Counted from the first letter of the stretch, positions 33,228-42,925 are shown. The stretch: 64,000 bases of DNA from Peptococcus simiae (GCF_046097595.1 NZ_JBJUVG010000001.1:124001-188000), one strand, 5' to 3'. The notes: a model not told the origin generated them from the sequence alone. A program made the numbers and translations.

Positions 33228-34062
33228 GTGGCCCTGGGCGGGTGCCGTCCTGGCCCTGGCCGGGATTAATTATGGCATTTGGCGGCTCTTTTCCTATGAA
33301 CCGACCATCAGCCGCTACCGGCTGTCGGACCCGGCCTGGCAGGGGGACCGGCCTCTGCGCCTGGCCCTGGTCAGCGACTTTCACTCCGGCAGCGGCCAAT
33401 GGAGTGGGGAGGCCCTGGGGCGGATTATTTTAAATGAAGAAGTGGATGCCCTCTGCATTGCCGGCGACCTCTTTGATGCCAAGGGGGATATCCAGGAGGG
33501 CCTTGACCTCTTAACAGCCCTGGTGCCCCATATGCCTGTCTTTTTTGTTACCGGTAACCATGAAGAGCGGCGTTTTGACCGGGCTGACATGGCCAATAAC
33601 CTGAAGGAGATGGGGGTGGCTGTCCTGGATAATGCCGGGGTAGCCGTTGACCTGGCCGGCATGCGGGTAGAGGTCCTGGGCTTTGTGGACCAGACCGCCT
33701 ACGCTGACCGGGACGAATGGGTCTGGGCTGCAGGCCTTCCCCTTAAGGAAAAGGCCCCTGCCAGCACCGCCTACCGGGTTGTCCTTTCCCACCGGCCGGA
33801 GCAGAAAAACTTTTACAGCCAACTGCAGGCCCATCTGGTCCTGGCCGGCCACGCCCATGGTGGCCAGTGGCGGCTGCCGGGCCTTGGAGGCCTTTATGCG
33901 CCGGGCCAGGGTCTATTCCCTCGGCTAACCCGGGGCGTCTACCAGTGTGGGAAAAAACACCCCTACCAGATGGTGGTCAGCGCAGGTTTTGCCCTCCACC
34001 CCCTGGTCCCCCGCATAAACAACCGGCCGGAGCTGGTCATTGTGGATATCGCTGCTTCGTAA
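33220..34062 (+). CDS. Membrane-anchored metallophosphoesterase (YkuE-like)
   Basis: 280 residues. A short N-terminal hydrophobic segment (about residues 5-22) is followed by the calcineurin-like phosphoesterase motifs LVSDFHSGSG, IAGDLFDAKGD, VTGNHEERRF, LSHRPEQ and LAGHAHGGQW, which supply the two-metal site. This fits the YkuE/YaeI group, often tied to cell-envelope lipids. The ATG has GGGGAGG upstream and overlaps the phosphoribosyltransferase gene by 8 bases; an in-frame upstream extension lies wholly inside that gene and is rejected. Confidence 0.88.
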   Translation: MSKWPWAGAVLALAGINYGIWRLFSYEPTISRYRLSDPAWQGDRPLRLALVSDFHSGSGQWSGEALGRIILNEEVDALCIAGDLFDAKGDIQEGLDLLTALVPHMPVFFVTGNHEERRFDRADMANNLKEMGVAVLDNAGVAVDLAGMRVEVLGFVDQTAYADRDEWVWAAGLPLKEKAPASTAYRVVLSHRPEQKNFYSQLQAHLVLAGHAHGGQWRLPGLGGLYAPGQGLFPRLTRGVYQCGKKHPYQMVVSAGFALHPLVPRINNRPELVIVDIAAS

Positions 34063-34180
34063 ACTGTGGTATAACAAAAAAGCAGTTAACAAGTCTAATG
34101 TTAGTTTCGTTTTTATATTTAGTCACTTTTTTAAGAAAAATATAGGAAAATAGTAAACAGATTAGCAGGAATATTTCGAC

Positions 34181-34208
34181 AAATACCCGGGCGAACCCGG
34201 GTATTTTT
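34181..34208 (+). terminator. Terminator downstream of the phosphoesterase gene
   Basis: AATACCCGGG, CGA, ACCCGGGTATTTTT, 120 bases after the stop codon. AT-rich sequence without a visible feature lies between. Confidence 0.8.
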
Positions 34209-34258
34209 ACGCTTATTATTTTTTCCCGATAAATCCCTGTAAACTAATACAGAACAGG

Positions 34259-34287
34259 TTGAATTTACGGACTATTCCCCTTATAAT
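34259..34287 (+). promoter_or_regulatory. Promoter of the lactate permease gene
   Basis: TTGAAT (34259-34264), 17 bases, TATAAT (34282-34287). Confidence 0.85.
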
Positions 34288-34327
34288 AAAACTAAGCAAT
34301 CATACAAAAATGTAAAGGAGGTATTTT

Positions 34328-36022
34328 ATGATTAGCGCTATTTGGACGCAAAACTATACGCCGGTTGGCGATAGCGTTTGGCTGTCCGCCCTTGTTGCAC
34401 TTATCCCTATTATTTTCTTCTTAGTCACCCTTGGGGTACTACGTTGGAAAGCGCACGTTGCCGGTTTCTGTACGGCGGTTTTATCAGCACTTATTGCTAT
34501 TATTGTTTTTAAAATGCCGGTTGCATCCGCAGTGATGGCCGGGGTCAATGGGTTCCTATATGGTTTATGGCCCATTGCCTGGATCATCATTTGTGCGGTC
34601 TTCCTCTACAAACTATCCGTTAACAGCGGCCAGTTTGATATTATCCGGGACAGTATCCTGTCCATTACGGAAGACCAACGGATTCTGGTGATCCTGGTTG
34701 GTTTCTGCTTCGGGTCCTTCCTGGAAGGGGCCGCTGGCTTCGGGGCACCTGTTGCTATTGCTGCAGCCCTCTTGGCCGGGATCGGTCTGAAACCCCTGTA
34801 TGCAGCTGGTCTCTGCTTAGTGGCCAACTCTGCGCCGGTTTGCTTCGGTGCCCTGGGGGTGCCGGTTATTACCGCCGGGTCCGTTACCGGGATTGATGCC
34901 AGCTTAATCGGTCAACAGGCTGCCAACCAATTGGCCATCCTGTCCCTGATTGTACCGCTCTTTATTGTTTTCCTGATGGACGGCATGCGGGGGATCCGCG
35001 AATGCTGGCCTGCAGCGATTGTAGCCGGTGTATCCTTTGCCGGTGCCCAGTTGGTTTCCGCCCATATCTTTGGGCCCCAGCTGCCTTCTATTATTTCCGC
35101 TGTTGTTTCCCTCCTGGCCATGGTTGTTCTTTTACGGGTCTGGAAGCCGAAACACGTCTATACCGTTGAAGAGGCAGCGAAAGAAGCCGGTGAAGAAGTA
35201 CAGGCCGGTGCCCTGGCTGACCTGCAGCACCATTCTGCCGGTGCCATCGTTCGGGCTTGGAGCCCCTTCTTACTGCTCATCGTCTTCGTTATCATCTGGA
35301 CCAATAAAGGCTTCAAAGCCCTCTTTGCGCCTGGTGTAGACGGGGCTGCCGCCGGTCCTTTAGCCGGTACGGTCCTCACCTTTGAAATGCCGGGCCTACA
35401 CAATATGGTCCAACAGGCCATGCCGATTGGGGACAGTGTCCTGCCGGCGGTCTTTAAGTTGGACATCCTCAGTGGGACCGGGACGGCTATCTTCCTGGCA
35501 GCCATTGCCACTGTTTTCGTTTACGGCATGGGCGCCAGCAAGGCCATTGATACCTTTAAAGAAACCGTCAATGAAATGAAATGGGCGATTGTCAACATTG
35601 GTTGCGTATTAGCTTTCGCCTATGTCATGAACTTCTCCGGTATGGCTTCCACCATGGCCCTGGCCCTGGCTTCTACCGGTGCACTCTTCCCCTTCATTTC
35701 CCCGTTAATCGGTTGGGTTGGGGTATTCTTGACCGGGTCTGATACATCTGCCAACGCCCTCTTCTGTGGCCTGCAGGCAACGACGGCGAACCAAGTTGGC
35801 GTCTCTGACGTCCTCCTGGTTGCAGCCAACTCTGCCGGTGGGGTTACCGGGAAGATGATTTCTCCGCAATCCATGGCCATTGCCTGTGCAGCTGTTGGTA
35901 TTGTCGGTAAAGAGAGTGAATTGCTCCGTTACACGATCCGCTTCAGTTTCCTTTTTGCCTTACTGATTTGTATCGTCAATGGTCTCTTTGCCTATGTACT
36001 GCCCTTTGCCGTTATCGGCTAA
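34328..36022 (+). CDS. lldP: L-lactate permease, LctP family
   Basis: 564 residues with about 13-14 membrane helices. LctP signatures are plain: PIAWIIICAVFLYKLSVNSGQF, FLEGAAGFGAPVAIAAALL, VPVITAGSVTG, LTGSDTSANALFCGLQ and MISPQSMAIACAAVG near the end. These carriers import lactate (some glycolate) with protons. AAAGGAGG precedes the ATG. It is a single-gene unit with its own promoter and terminator. With lutABC at 18.8-21.7 kb it makes lactate the likely electron donor for sulfite reduction here. Confidence 0.95.
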   Translation: MISAIWTQNYTPVGDSVWLSALVALIPIIFFLVTLGVLRWKAHVAGFCTAVLSALIAIIVFKMPVASAVMAGVNGFLYGLWPIAWIIICAVFLYKLSVNSGQFDIIRDSILSITEDQRILVILVGFCFGSFLEGAAGFGAPVAIAAALLAGIGLKPLYAAGLCLVANSAPVCFGALGVPVITAGSVTGIDASLIGQQAANQLAILSLIVPLFIVFLMDGMRGIRECWPAAIVAGVSFAGAQLVSAHIFGPQLPSIISAVVSLLAMVVLLRVWKPKHVYTVEEAAKEAGEEVQAGALADLQHHSAGAIVRAWSPFLLLIVFVIIWTNKGFKALFAPGVDGAAAGPLAGTVLTFEMPGLHNMVQQAMPIGDSVLPAVFKLDILSGTGTAIFLAAIATVFVYGMGASKAIDTFKETVNEMKWAIVNIGCVLAFAYVMNFSGMASTMALALASTGALFPFISPLIGWVGVFLTGSDTSANALFCGLQATTANQVGVSDVLLVAANSAGGVTGKMISPQSMAIACAAVGIVGKESELLRYTIRFSFLFALLICIVNGLFAYVLPFAVIG

Positions 36023-36036
36023 GTCCTCACATATTT

Positions 36037-36068
36037 TGCGAACGCCCCCGGGGGCGTTCGCATTTTTT
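36037..36068 (+). terminator. Terminator of the lactate permease gene
   Basis: TGCGAACGCCCCC pairs directly with GGGGGCGTTCGCA, followed by TTTTTT. Confidence 0.93.
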
Positions 36069-36070
36069 GT

Positions 36071-36099
36071 GTGACAGGCAGGCCTCCTCATGATAGAAT
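36071..36099 (+). promoter_or_regulatory. Promoter of the small membrane protein/glnN unit
   Basis: GTGACA (36071-36076), 17 bases, TAGAAT (36094-36099), starting just after the terminator T-run. Confidence 0.75.
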
Positions 36100-36130
36100 A
36101 GGAGTGTTATAGAGATGAAGGGAGGCGCCG

Positions 36131-36589
36131 ATGTCAGTCAAACAAAAGATGGGTTATTGGCGGTTAGCCATGGCCCTACTGGTCTATGCTGTGATATGGA
36201 TGGGCTACAAGGGGTGGGTGCCCTACTGGGGCGGTGCCTTTCTGCTGCCCATAGGGACGCTTTTTCGGCCTTATTCGGCTGAAGGGATGAAGAACTGGCC
36301 CCGGGTGGAAAAGGCCGGCCTTTTCTTTTATACCGTCAAGTGGTTTGCAGTCATCCTGTTGGTCCTGGCCGGTGGGCTGGTGCTGGGGGCGGCTTTTTTT
36401 GCCGTTCCCCTGTCGACATTGGTACCGGTCTTGCAAAAGGAATGGCTGGTGGTCATCCCTCTCTTATTTGTACCGGTGTGCAGTTACTTAAATTATGCCA
36501 AGCACTTTGTCAATGACAGCTTGCGTCGGGCCCAAGCAGCCCCTCAGAATGGCCGCCGTAAAAAGAAAAAATCAGCTAAAAGGAGATAA
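36131..36589 (+). CDS. Small integral membrane protein, unknown
   Basis: 152 residues with four likely membrane helices (about 10-27, 32-46, 66-90, 101-120) and a very basic C-terminal tail (GRRKKKKSAKRR) on the cytoplasmic side. I recognise no family. GGGAGG precedes the ATG. The stop lies 2 bases before glnN, so the two are co-transcribed from the promoter at 36071. The link to glutamine synthetase may be only positional. Confidence 0.75.
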   Translation: MSVKQKMGYWRLAMALLVYAVIWMGYKGWVPYWGGAFLLPIGTLFRPYSAEGMKNWPRVEKAGLFFYTVKWFAVILLVLAGGLVLGAAFFAVPLSTLVPVLQKEWLVVIPLLFVPVCSYLNYAKHFVNDSLRRAQAAPQNGRRKKKKSAKRR

Positions 36590-36591
36590 CG

Positions 36592-38706
36592 ATGACGGAA
36601 TTCAGTGCAGAGACAACTTCTAAATTCGACCTTTTTGGAGCAGATGTATTTAGCGATGAAGTGATGCAGCAGCGTCTGCCTAAGCGTATTTATAAATCTC
36701 TTAAAGCGACCATTGAAACCGGGTCAGACTTAGATAAAGATATTGCGGAAGTCGTTGCGGCCGCCATGAAGGACTGGGCCATCGAGCGGGGGGCAACCCA
36801 CTTTGCCCACTGGTTCCAGCCCATGACCGGGATGACCGCTGAAAAACATGAATCTTTTCTGGAACCGGTCGGTAATGGCCGGGCCATTACCGAGTTTTCC
36901 AGCAATAACCTGGTCAAGGGGGAACCGGATGCCTCCAGCTTCCCATCCGGGGGCCTGCGGGATACCTTTGAAGCCCGGGGCTACACCAGCTGGGACCCGT
37001 CCAGCCCGGCCTTTATCAAGGATAAAAGCCTCTACATACCCTCGGTATTTTTCTCATACACCGGGAACGTTTTAGATAAAAAAACCCCCCTCCTGCGGTC
37101 TATGAATGCCATCAACCAGCAGGGCCTGCGGATCATGCGCCTCTTTGGTGACTATGCGACCCGGCGGATTCATGCCTATATGGGGGCCGAGCAGGAGTAC
37201 TTCCTGGTGCCCCTGAACCATTACCGGAAGCGGAAGGACCTCTTTATTTGCGGCCGGACCCTTTTCGGGGCCCCGGCACCCAAGGGCCAGGAGTTTGAAG
37301 ACCACTATTTTTCCGCCATCAATGAACGGGTGGCCGGCTTCATGCGGGAGCTGGACGAAGCCCTCTGGCGGCTCGGGGTACCGGCCAAGATCAAGCACAG
37401 TGAAGTGGCCCCGGGTCAGTTTGAACTGGTGCCGGTCTTCAATACCTGTAACGTGGCCAATGACCAAAACCAGCTGGTTATGGCCTGCATGCACAACATT
37501 GCCCCCCATCATGGGCTGGCCTGCCTTTTGGCCGAAAAGCCCTTCCAGGGGGTCAATGGGAGCGGCAAGCACATCAACTGGTCCATCGGGACCGATGACG
37601 GGGTCAACCTCCTGGTGCCCGGCAATACGGCCAAGGAAAATGCCCGTTTTCTCCTCTTCTTCTGCGCCATGCTCCATGCCGTGGATACTTATCCGGAACT
37701 TTTGCGGGCAGTTATCTCCTCTTCCGGCAATGACCTGCGCCTGGGCGGCGATGAAGCGCCGCCGGCTATTCTCTCCATCTATATTGGGGAAGAAATGCTG
37801 GAAGTCCTGGAAGAAATTGAAAAGGGCCGGGATTACAATACTGTCGATAAGGGGATGATGGAACTCGGGGTCAATATCCTGCCCAAGCTCCCCAAGGACA
37901 TCTCCGACCGGAACCGGACTTCACCCTTTGCCTATACCGGTAATAAGTTTGAATTCCGGATGCCGGGGGCCTCATCTTCGACCGCCGGCCCGAATATTGC
38001 CATCAATGCCGCCTATGCCGAAGTCCTGCGTCAATATGCAGACCGGTTGGAAGGGGCGGAAAATTTCTGGGATGAGCTGAGCCGGCTCATTGTCGATGAA
38101 ATCCGGGAGCATAAGCGGGTGGTCTTTAACGGCAATAACTATGCCGATGAATGGGTTGACGAAGCCAAGCGTCGGGGCCTGCCGGTCATCAACCATGCCC
38201 TGGATGCCTTTATGGAATACAACAGCCCTAAAAACTGCAGCCTCTTTACCGAGCAGCAGATTTACACCCGGGAAGAAATTGACTCCCGGCGGGATATCCA
38301 CCTCCTGGAATACATCCGCCGGATTAACATTGAGGCCCTGACCATGGTGGAAATGGGCAATAAAAACATCATCCCTGATGTCCTCCGCTATGAGCAGCTG
38401 CTCCTGTCCATCCTGCGGGACAAGAAGGACCTTCAGCTCAATGTCTCTGAAAGCGCAGAGTATGCCCTCTTAGCGGAACTGTCCGGCTACCTGAATGCCT
38501 TCCGCCAAGCGGTCATTAAACTGGACCATTCCATCGGGTCGGCCCAGGCCCTCCAGGATGACCTGGTGGCCTGCGCCTACAGTTATCAGGATGATGTCAC
38601 AGAAAATATGAAGGTGGTCCGGGAGCTGGGCGACCGGCTGGAAGTCATTTGCGACGAAAGTGTCTGGAGCATGCCCAGCTATACGGCGCTACTCCTGGAA
38701 GGCTGA
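36592..38706 (+). CDS. glnN: Glutamine synthetase type III
   Basis: 704 residues, the size of GSIII and much longer than GSI (about 450). Family marks are FGADVFSDEVMQQRLPK at the start, HFAHWFQPMTG, EHDSF-like KHESFLEP, GAEQEYFLVP, KHSEVAPGQFELVPVF, NGSGKHINWSIG and RTSPFAYTGNKFEFRMPG. It makes glutamine from glutamate, ammonia and ATP as a double hexamer. GSIII is common in Bacteroidetes, cyanobacteria and Clostridia. AAAAGGAG precedes the start. The stop is one base before the murJ start. Confidence 0.95.
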   Translation: MTEFSAETTSKFDLFGADVFSDEVMQQRLPKRIYKSLKATIETGSDLDKDIAEVVAAAMKDWAIERGATHFAHWFQPMTGMTAEKHESFLEPVGNGRAITEFSSNNLVKGEPDASSFPSGGLRDTFEARGYTSWDPSSPAFIKDKSLYIPSVFFSYTGNVLDKKTPLLRSMNAINQQGLRIMRLFGDYATRRIHAYMGAEQEYFLVPLNHYRKRKDLFICGRTLFGAPAPKGQEFEDHYFSAINERVAGFMRELDEALWRLGVPAKIKHSEVAPGQFELVPVFNTCNVANDQNQLVMACMHNIAPHHGLACLLAEKPFQGVNGSGKHINWSIGTDDGVNLLVPGNTAKENARFLLFFCAMLHAVDTYPELLRAVISSSGNDLRLGGDEAPPAILSIYIGEEMLEVLEEIEKGRDYNTVDKGMMELGVNILPKLPKDISDRNRTSPFAYTGNKFEFRMPGASSSTAGPNIAINAAYAEVLRQYADRLEGAENFWDELSRLIVDEIREHKRVVFNGNNYADEWVDEAKRRGLPVINHALDAFMEYNSPKNCSLFTEQQIYTREEIDSRRDIHLLEYIRRINIEALTMVEMGNKNIIPDVLRYEQLLLSILRDKKDLQLNVSESAEYALLAELSGYLNAFRQAVIKLDHSIGSAQALQDDLVACAYSYQDDVTENMKVVRELGDRLEVICDESVWSMPSYTALLLEG

Positions 38707-38707
38707 T

Positions 38708-40282
38708 ATGGGCCTTTTTAAAGGTGGCCTGAAGCGCCGGTCTTTGGGACAGATTGCAGGCTTTCTAATCCTGATGAGCGCCGCCTCCCGCGTGCTGGGA
38801 TATGTGCGCGAAATTGTCCTCACCACGGTTTTCGGCCAGGGGCCGCTGACCGATGCTTATAAGGCCGCCTTCCTTATTCCGGATGTCCTGTACCTGATTT
38901 TAATTGGCGGTGCCTTCAGTACCGCTTTTATCCCCGTCTTGTCGGGTTACTTTACCAAGGGCGAAGACGAAGAGGCCTGGAAGGTGGCCTCGACCATCTT
39001 AAACTTTGTCCTGGTTGCCGTCACGGTGGGCATTGGCCTTTTATACCTGGCGGCCCCCTGGGTGGTCCTCCACTTTATCAGCCCCGGCTATGCGGTCGAA
39101 ACCCAGGCACTGACCATTTACCTGACCCGGGTCATGCTCATCCAGAGCTTTTTCATGTGCCTGTCAGGGATTGCCCAGGGCATCTGCCATGTCCACCAGC
39201 AGTTTACGGCACCGGCCGTCGGGCCCCTCCTGTATAATATCGCCATCATCGTCATCGGCCTCCAGCTGATGGACCAATATGGGATCCGGGCCTTTGCCTA
39301 CGGGGTGGTCATCGGGAGCTTTTTAAACTTCGCTGTCCATGTGCCCTACCTGGTCAAGCTGGGCTTCCGCTACTACCCGGTTCTGGACTTACGCCACCCG
39401 GGGGTGGTGGAATTCTTCCGCCTGGCCCTGCCGGTGATTTTGGGCCTGTCGGTCATTTATCTGAATACTTTCGTGACCCAGTACCTGGGCAGTTGGTTGG
39501 CGCCGGGGACGGTGACCCTGCTTAATAATGCCAACCGGCTCATGCAGCTGCCGGTCGGGGTCTTTGCCATTGCCATCGCTACGGCTTATTTTCCCCGCCT
39601 GGCCGAGTCTGTCTCTGCCGGGGAAATGGCAGCCTTTAAGAAACAATTAACCGCCGGGATTAACCAGATTTTTTTCCTTCTGGTACCGGCTTCTGTGGGC
39701 CTGTGGGCGGTCAGTGAACCCCTCATCCGGGCCCTCTACCTACAAGGGCGGTTTACCGACCACAATGTGGTGGTTACCGCCCAGGCCCTGGCCCTTTATG
39801 CCATTGGCATTGTGGGCTACAGCCAGCAGCAAATGTTAAACCGGGGCTTTTACGCCGTTCGGGATACCCGGTCGGCGGTCCTGATGAATGTAGTGGTTAT
39901 CGGGACCAATATCGCCTTGTCCTTTCTCCTGGTTGGCCCTATGGATTTCCGCGGCCTGGCCCTGGCCTATTCCATTGCCGGGATGCTGGCCATGGTCCTA
40001 CTCTTTGTGGTCCTGCGACAGAAAATCGGCGCCTTTGGCGGCCGGCACATTGCCCAGAGCCTGGTCAAGGTCCTGGTGGCCAGTGCCGTCATGCTCTTGG
40101 CCGTTCGTTTGACCCTCTTTGGCCTAGACGGCCTGACCTTGACCAGTAAGGCCGCCCAGCTGCTTGTTCTGGGCATGGCCATCACCATTGGCATGGCCAG
40201 CTATACCGGCATGGCCCTTATTTTACGGATTGATGAAATGGAAGAGGCGGTTGGCAGTTTGCGCCGCAAACTCCGCTTATAG
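38708..40282 (+). CDS. murJ: Lipid II flippase MurJ
   Basis: 524 residues with about 14 membrane helices. The MurJ/MviN fingerprints are ASRVLGYVREIVLTTVFG near the start, DAYKAAFLIPD, GGAFSTAFIPV and LMQLPVGVFAIAIATAYFPRL. It flips lipid II to the outer face for peptidoglycan assembly. The ATG used lies 5 bases after GGAAGG, which is inside the end of glnN; a longer in-frame start lies within glnN and is rejected. It is coupled to glnN and 20 bases ahead of lepA. Confidence 0.93.
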   Translation: MGLFKGGLKRRSLGQIAGFLILMSAASRVLGYVREIVLTTVFGQGPLTDAYKAAFLIPDVLYLILIGGAFSTAFIPVLSGYFTKGEDEEAWKVASTILNFVLVAVTVGIGLLYLAAPWVVLHFISPGYAVETQALTIYLTRVMLIQSFFMCLSGIAQGICHVHQQFTAPAVGPLLYNIAIIVIGLQLMDQYGIRAFAYGVVIGSFLNFAVHVPYLVKLGFRYYPVLDLRHPGVVEFFRLALPVILGLSVIYLNTFVTQYLGSWLAPGTVTLLNNANRLMQLPVGVFAIAIATAYFPRLAESVSAGEMAAFKKQLTAGINQIFFLLVPASVGLWAVSEPLIRALYLQGRFTDHNVVVTAQALALYAIGIVGYSQQQMLNRGFYAVRDTRSAVLMNVVVIGTNIALSFLLVGPMDFRGLALAYSIAGMLAMVLLFVVLRQKIGAFGGRHIAQSLVKVLVASAVMLLAVRLTLFGLDGLTLTSKAAQLLVLGMAITIGMASYTGMALILRIDEMEEAVGSLRRKLRL

Positions 40283-40302
40283 CCGCTTCAGGAAGGAGTT
40301 TT

Positions 40303-42105
40303 ATGCAAAAAAAGATACGTAACTTTTGCATAATCGCTCACATAGACCATGGCAAATCTACCCTTGCAGATCGCTTATTGGAAGCCACGGGAACGGTCAG
40401 TGAGCGAGACATGCAAGCCCAACTTTTAGATAATATGGATTTAGAGCGGGAGCGGGGGATCACCATCAAGCTTCAGACGGTCCGCCTTAATTACACCGCT
40501 AAGGATGGGGAAGAGTACATCTTAAACCTCATTGATACCCCGGGGCATGTGGACTTTACCTATGAAGTGTCCCGGTCCCTGGCCGCCTGTGAAGGGGCCC
40601 TCCTGGTTGTTGACGCGGCCCAGGGCATTGAAGCCCAGACCCTGGCCAATGTCTACCTGGCCTTGGAGCATGACCTGGAAATCATTCCGGTTATCAATAA
40701 GATTGACCTCCCCTCCGCAGACCCGGACCGGGTCAAGGAAGAAATAGAAGAGGTCATCGGCTTAGATGGGGACGATGCCATCCTTTGTTCCGCCAAAACC
40801 GGGGAAGGCATTGAAGATATCCTGGAGGCGGTGGTCAAGACGGTCCCGGCTCCGGCAGGGGACCGGAATGCCCCTGTCCGGGCCCTGATTTTCGATTCCT
40901 TTTATGACGCCTACCGGGGGGCGATTGCCTACGTCTGCGTCAAGGAAGGGACCCTCCATGACAAGGACCGGATCACCATGATGGCCGGCAAGAAAAGCTT
41001 TGACGTCACGGAACTGGGCGTCCACGTCCCCGGCGAGAAGAAGGTCAAGTCCCTGGCTGCCGGGGAAGTGGGTTATATTGCCGCCAGCATGAAGGAAGTG
41101 GCCGATACCCGGGTGGGGGATACCATCACCACCACCGACCGGCCGGCGGCAGAGCCCCTACCGGGCTACCAGAAAGCCACCCCCATGGTCTATTGCGGCC
41201 TCTACCCGGTGGACAATGAACAGTATCCGGAATTAAAGGAAGCTCTCATCAAGCTCTCCCTTAATGACGCGGCCCTGGAATACGAACCGGAAACCTCCCA
41301 GGCCCTGGGCTTTGGCTTCCGCTGCGGCTTCTTGGGCATGCTCCACATGGAAATCATCCAGGAGCGGCTGGAACGGGAGTATAACCTGGAGCTTATCACC
41401 ACCGCCCCTTCGGTTATCTACCATGTCTTTTTAACCGACGGGAGCATGGTTGAGGTGGATAACCCGGCCTTCATGCCCTCGCCGCAGCGAATTGACCACA
41501 TCGAAGAACCCTTTGCCCGGGTCCAGGTCATGGTCCCCTCAGACTTTGTCGGCCCCGTTATGGAGCTGGGCCAGGAACGCCGGGGCCGGTTTAAGGATAT
41601 GCAGTTTACTGGCAAAACCCGGGCCACCGTCATTTATGATATGCCCCTTGGGGAAATTGTCTTTGACTTCTTTGACCAGTTGAAAAGCCGGACCCGGGGC
41701 TATGCCTCCCTGGAATATGAACTGGGCGATTACGAGGCCAGTAAACTGGTCAAGCTGGACGTCCTGGTCAATGGGGAAGTGGTCGATGCCCTGTCTTGTA
41801 TCGTTCACAAGGACAAGGCCTACCACCGGGGCCGGGCCCTGGCTGCCCGCCTCAAGGAACTCCTGCCCCGGCAGCAGTTTGAAGTTCCCATCCAGGCTGC
41901 CATCGGCAACAAGGTCATTGCCCGGGAAACGGTCAAGGCCCTGCGGAAAAACGTCTTGGACAAGTGCTACGGCGGGGATATCAGCCGGAAGCGGAAACTT
42001 TTAGAGAAGCAAAAGGAAGGGAAGAAGCGGATGAAACAGGTGGGGAACGTGGAAATTCCCCAGGAAGCCTTCATGGCCGTCCTTTCCCTCAACGAAACAG
42101 ACTAA
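40303..42105 (+). CDS. lepA: Elongation factor 4 (LepA)
   Basis: 600 residues, standard for EF4. G1 AHIDHGKST, the switch I to II region with RERGITIKLQ, G3 DTPGHVDF and G4 NKIDLPSADP define a translational GTPase. The C-terminal LepA-specific part ends in KRKLLEKQKEGKKRMKQ and the conserved VEIPQEAFMAVL. It acts on the ribosome during initiation or stalled elongation. AGGAAGGAG precedes the ATG. Last gene of the run beginning at 36131. Confidence 0.97.
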   Translation: MQKKIRNFCIIAHIDHGKSTLADRLLEATGTVSERDMQAQLLDNMDLERERGITIKLQTVRLNYTAKDGEEYILNLIDTPGHVDFTYEVSRSLAACEGALLVVDAAQGIEAQTLANVYLALEHDLEIIPVINKIDLPSADPDRVKEEIEEVIGLDGDDAILCSAKTGEGIEDILEAVVKTVPAPAGDRNAPVRALIFDSFYDAYRGAIAYVCVKEGTLHDKDRITMMAGKKSFDVTELGVHVPGEKKVKSLAAGEVGYIAASMKEVADTRVGDTITTTDRPAAEPLPGYQKATPMVYCGLYPVDNEQYPELKEALIKLSLNDAALEYEPETSQALGFGFRCGFLGMLHMEIIQERLEREYNLELITTAPSVIYHVFLTDGSMVEVDNPAFMPSPQRIDHIEEPFARVQVMVPSDFVGPVMELGQERRGRFKDMQFTGKTRATVIYDMPLGEIVFDFFDQLKSRTRGYASLEYELGDYEASKLVKLDVLVNGEVVDALSCIVHKDKAYHRGRALAARLKELLPRQQFEVPIQAAIGNKVIARETVKALRKNVLDKCYGGDISRKRKLLEKQKEGKKRMKQVGNVEIPQEAFMAVLSLNETD

Positions 42106-42110
42106 AAAGC

Positions 42111-42159
42111 AAAAGCGCCAAATGGTCGGTATTTTATCCTGCCATTTGGCGCTTTTTTT
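42111..42159 (+). terminator. Terminator after lepA
   Basis: AAAAGCGCCAAATGG, a 16-base loop, CCATTTGGCGCTTTTTTT. Confidence 0.92.
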
Positions 42160-42202
42160 GGGCCCCGCTATCCGCTATCCTAAATCCTATGGAGGTGTTC
42201 GT

Positions 42203-42925
42203 ATGCAAATTATTGATGCTCATGCCCATGTTGGGCAGTTCGGTGGCTGGGCGAATGTCGCCAATGGCCCATCCGATCTCATTAAAACCATGGATGCATA
42301 CCATATTCAACAAGCCATTATCTGTCCCACCGGCTTTGATACCAATGATGAAGCAGCTGCCGCTGCAGACAAGTACCCGGACCGGTTCATTCCCCTGGCC
42401 TGGGTCCATCCTATGAATGCCGGCCCGGAAGCCGCCCGCCATTATATCGAAAAGCGGGGCTTTAAGGGGATCAAGCTCCACCCCCTCTTCAATGCCTATG
42501 CCGCCGATGACCCCGGCGTAGACCCCCTCATGGAAGAGGCCGAGCGGCTGGATGTACCGGTCTTTATCCATTCCGGCCACGTCCCCTTCGCCACCCCCTG
42601 GCAGATTGCCCTCTTGGCAGAACGCCACCCCAAGGTCCGGGTGGTCATGATCCACATGGGCCATGGTCATGGCATTTACGTCCAGGCTGCCCTGGATATG
42701 GCCTGTCGGTATGACAACATCTGGCTGGAAATGAGCGGGATGCCCATGCCTAGCAAGATTAAAGAAGCCTATGACCGGGTCGGTCATGACCGGATCTTCT
42801 TTGGCACCGACCTGCCCTTCCATGCCCCCCAAGTGGAAATAGACAAGGTCCGCTACAGTGGCCTGTCAGAAGCCGCCCAGGAAGACGTTTTTTACAACAA
42901 CATCAAAAAATTCATGGGCCTGTAA
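42203..42925 (+). CDS. Metal-dependent hydrolase, amidohydrolase-2 family
   Basis: 240 residues from the ATG after GGAGGTG; the longer frame upstream lies in the lepA terminator. A TIM-barrel metal site is visible: DAHAHVG at the start (His-x-His), GIKLHPLF, FIHSGHVP, IHMGHGHG and the catalytic Asp in FFGTDLPF. The group covers decarboxylases and hydrolases of small cyclic or aromatic acids. The substrate is not evident. It stands alone, with no clear terminator after it. Confidence 0.87.
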   Translation: MQIIDAHAHVGQFGGWANVANGPSDLIKTMDAYHIQQAIICPTGFDTNDEAAAAADKYPDRFIPLAWVHPMNAGPEAARHYIEKRGFKGIKLHPLFNAYAADDPGVDPLMEEAERLDVPVFIHSGHVPFATPWQIALLAERHPKVRVVMIHMGHGHGIYVQAALDMACRYDNIWLEMSGMPMPSKIKEAYDRVGHDRIFFGTDLPFHAPQVEIDKVRYSGLSEAAQEDVFYNNIKKFMGL

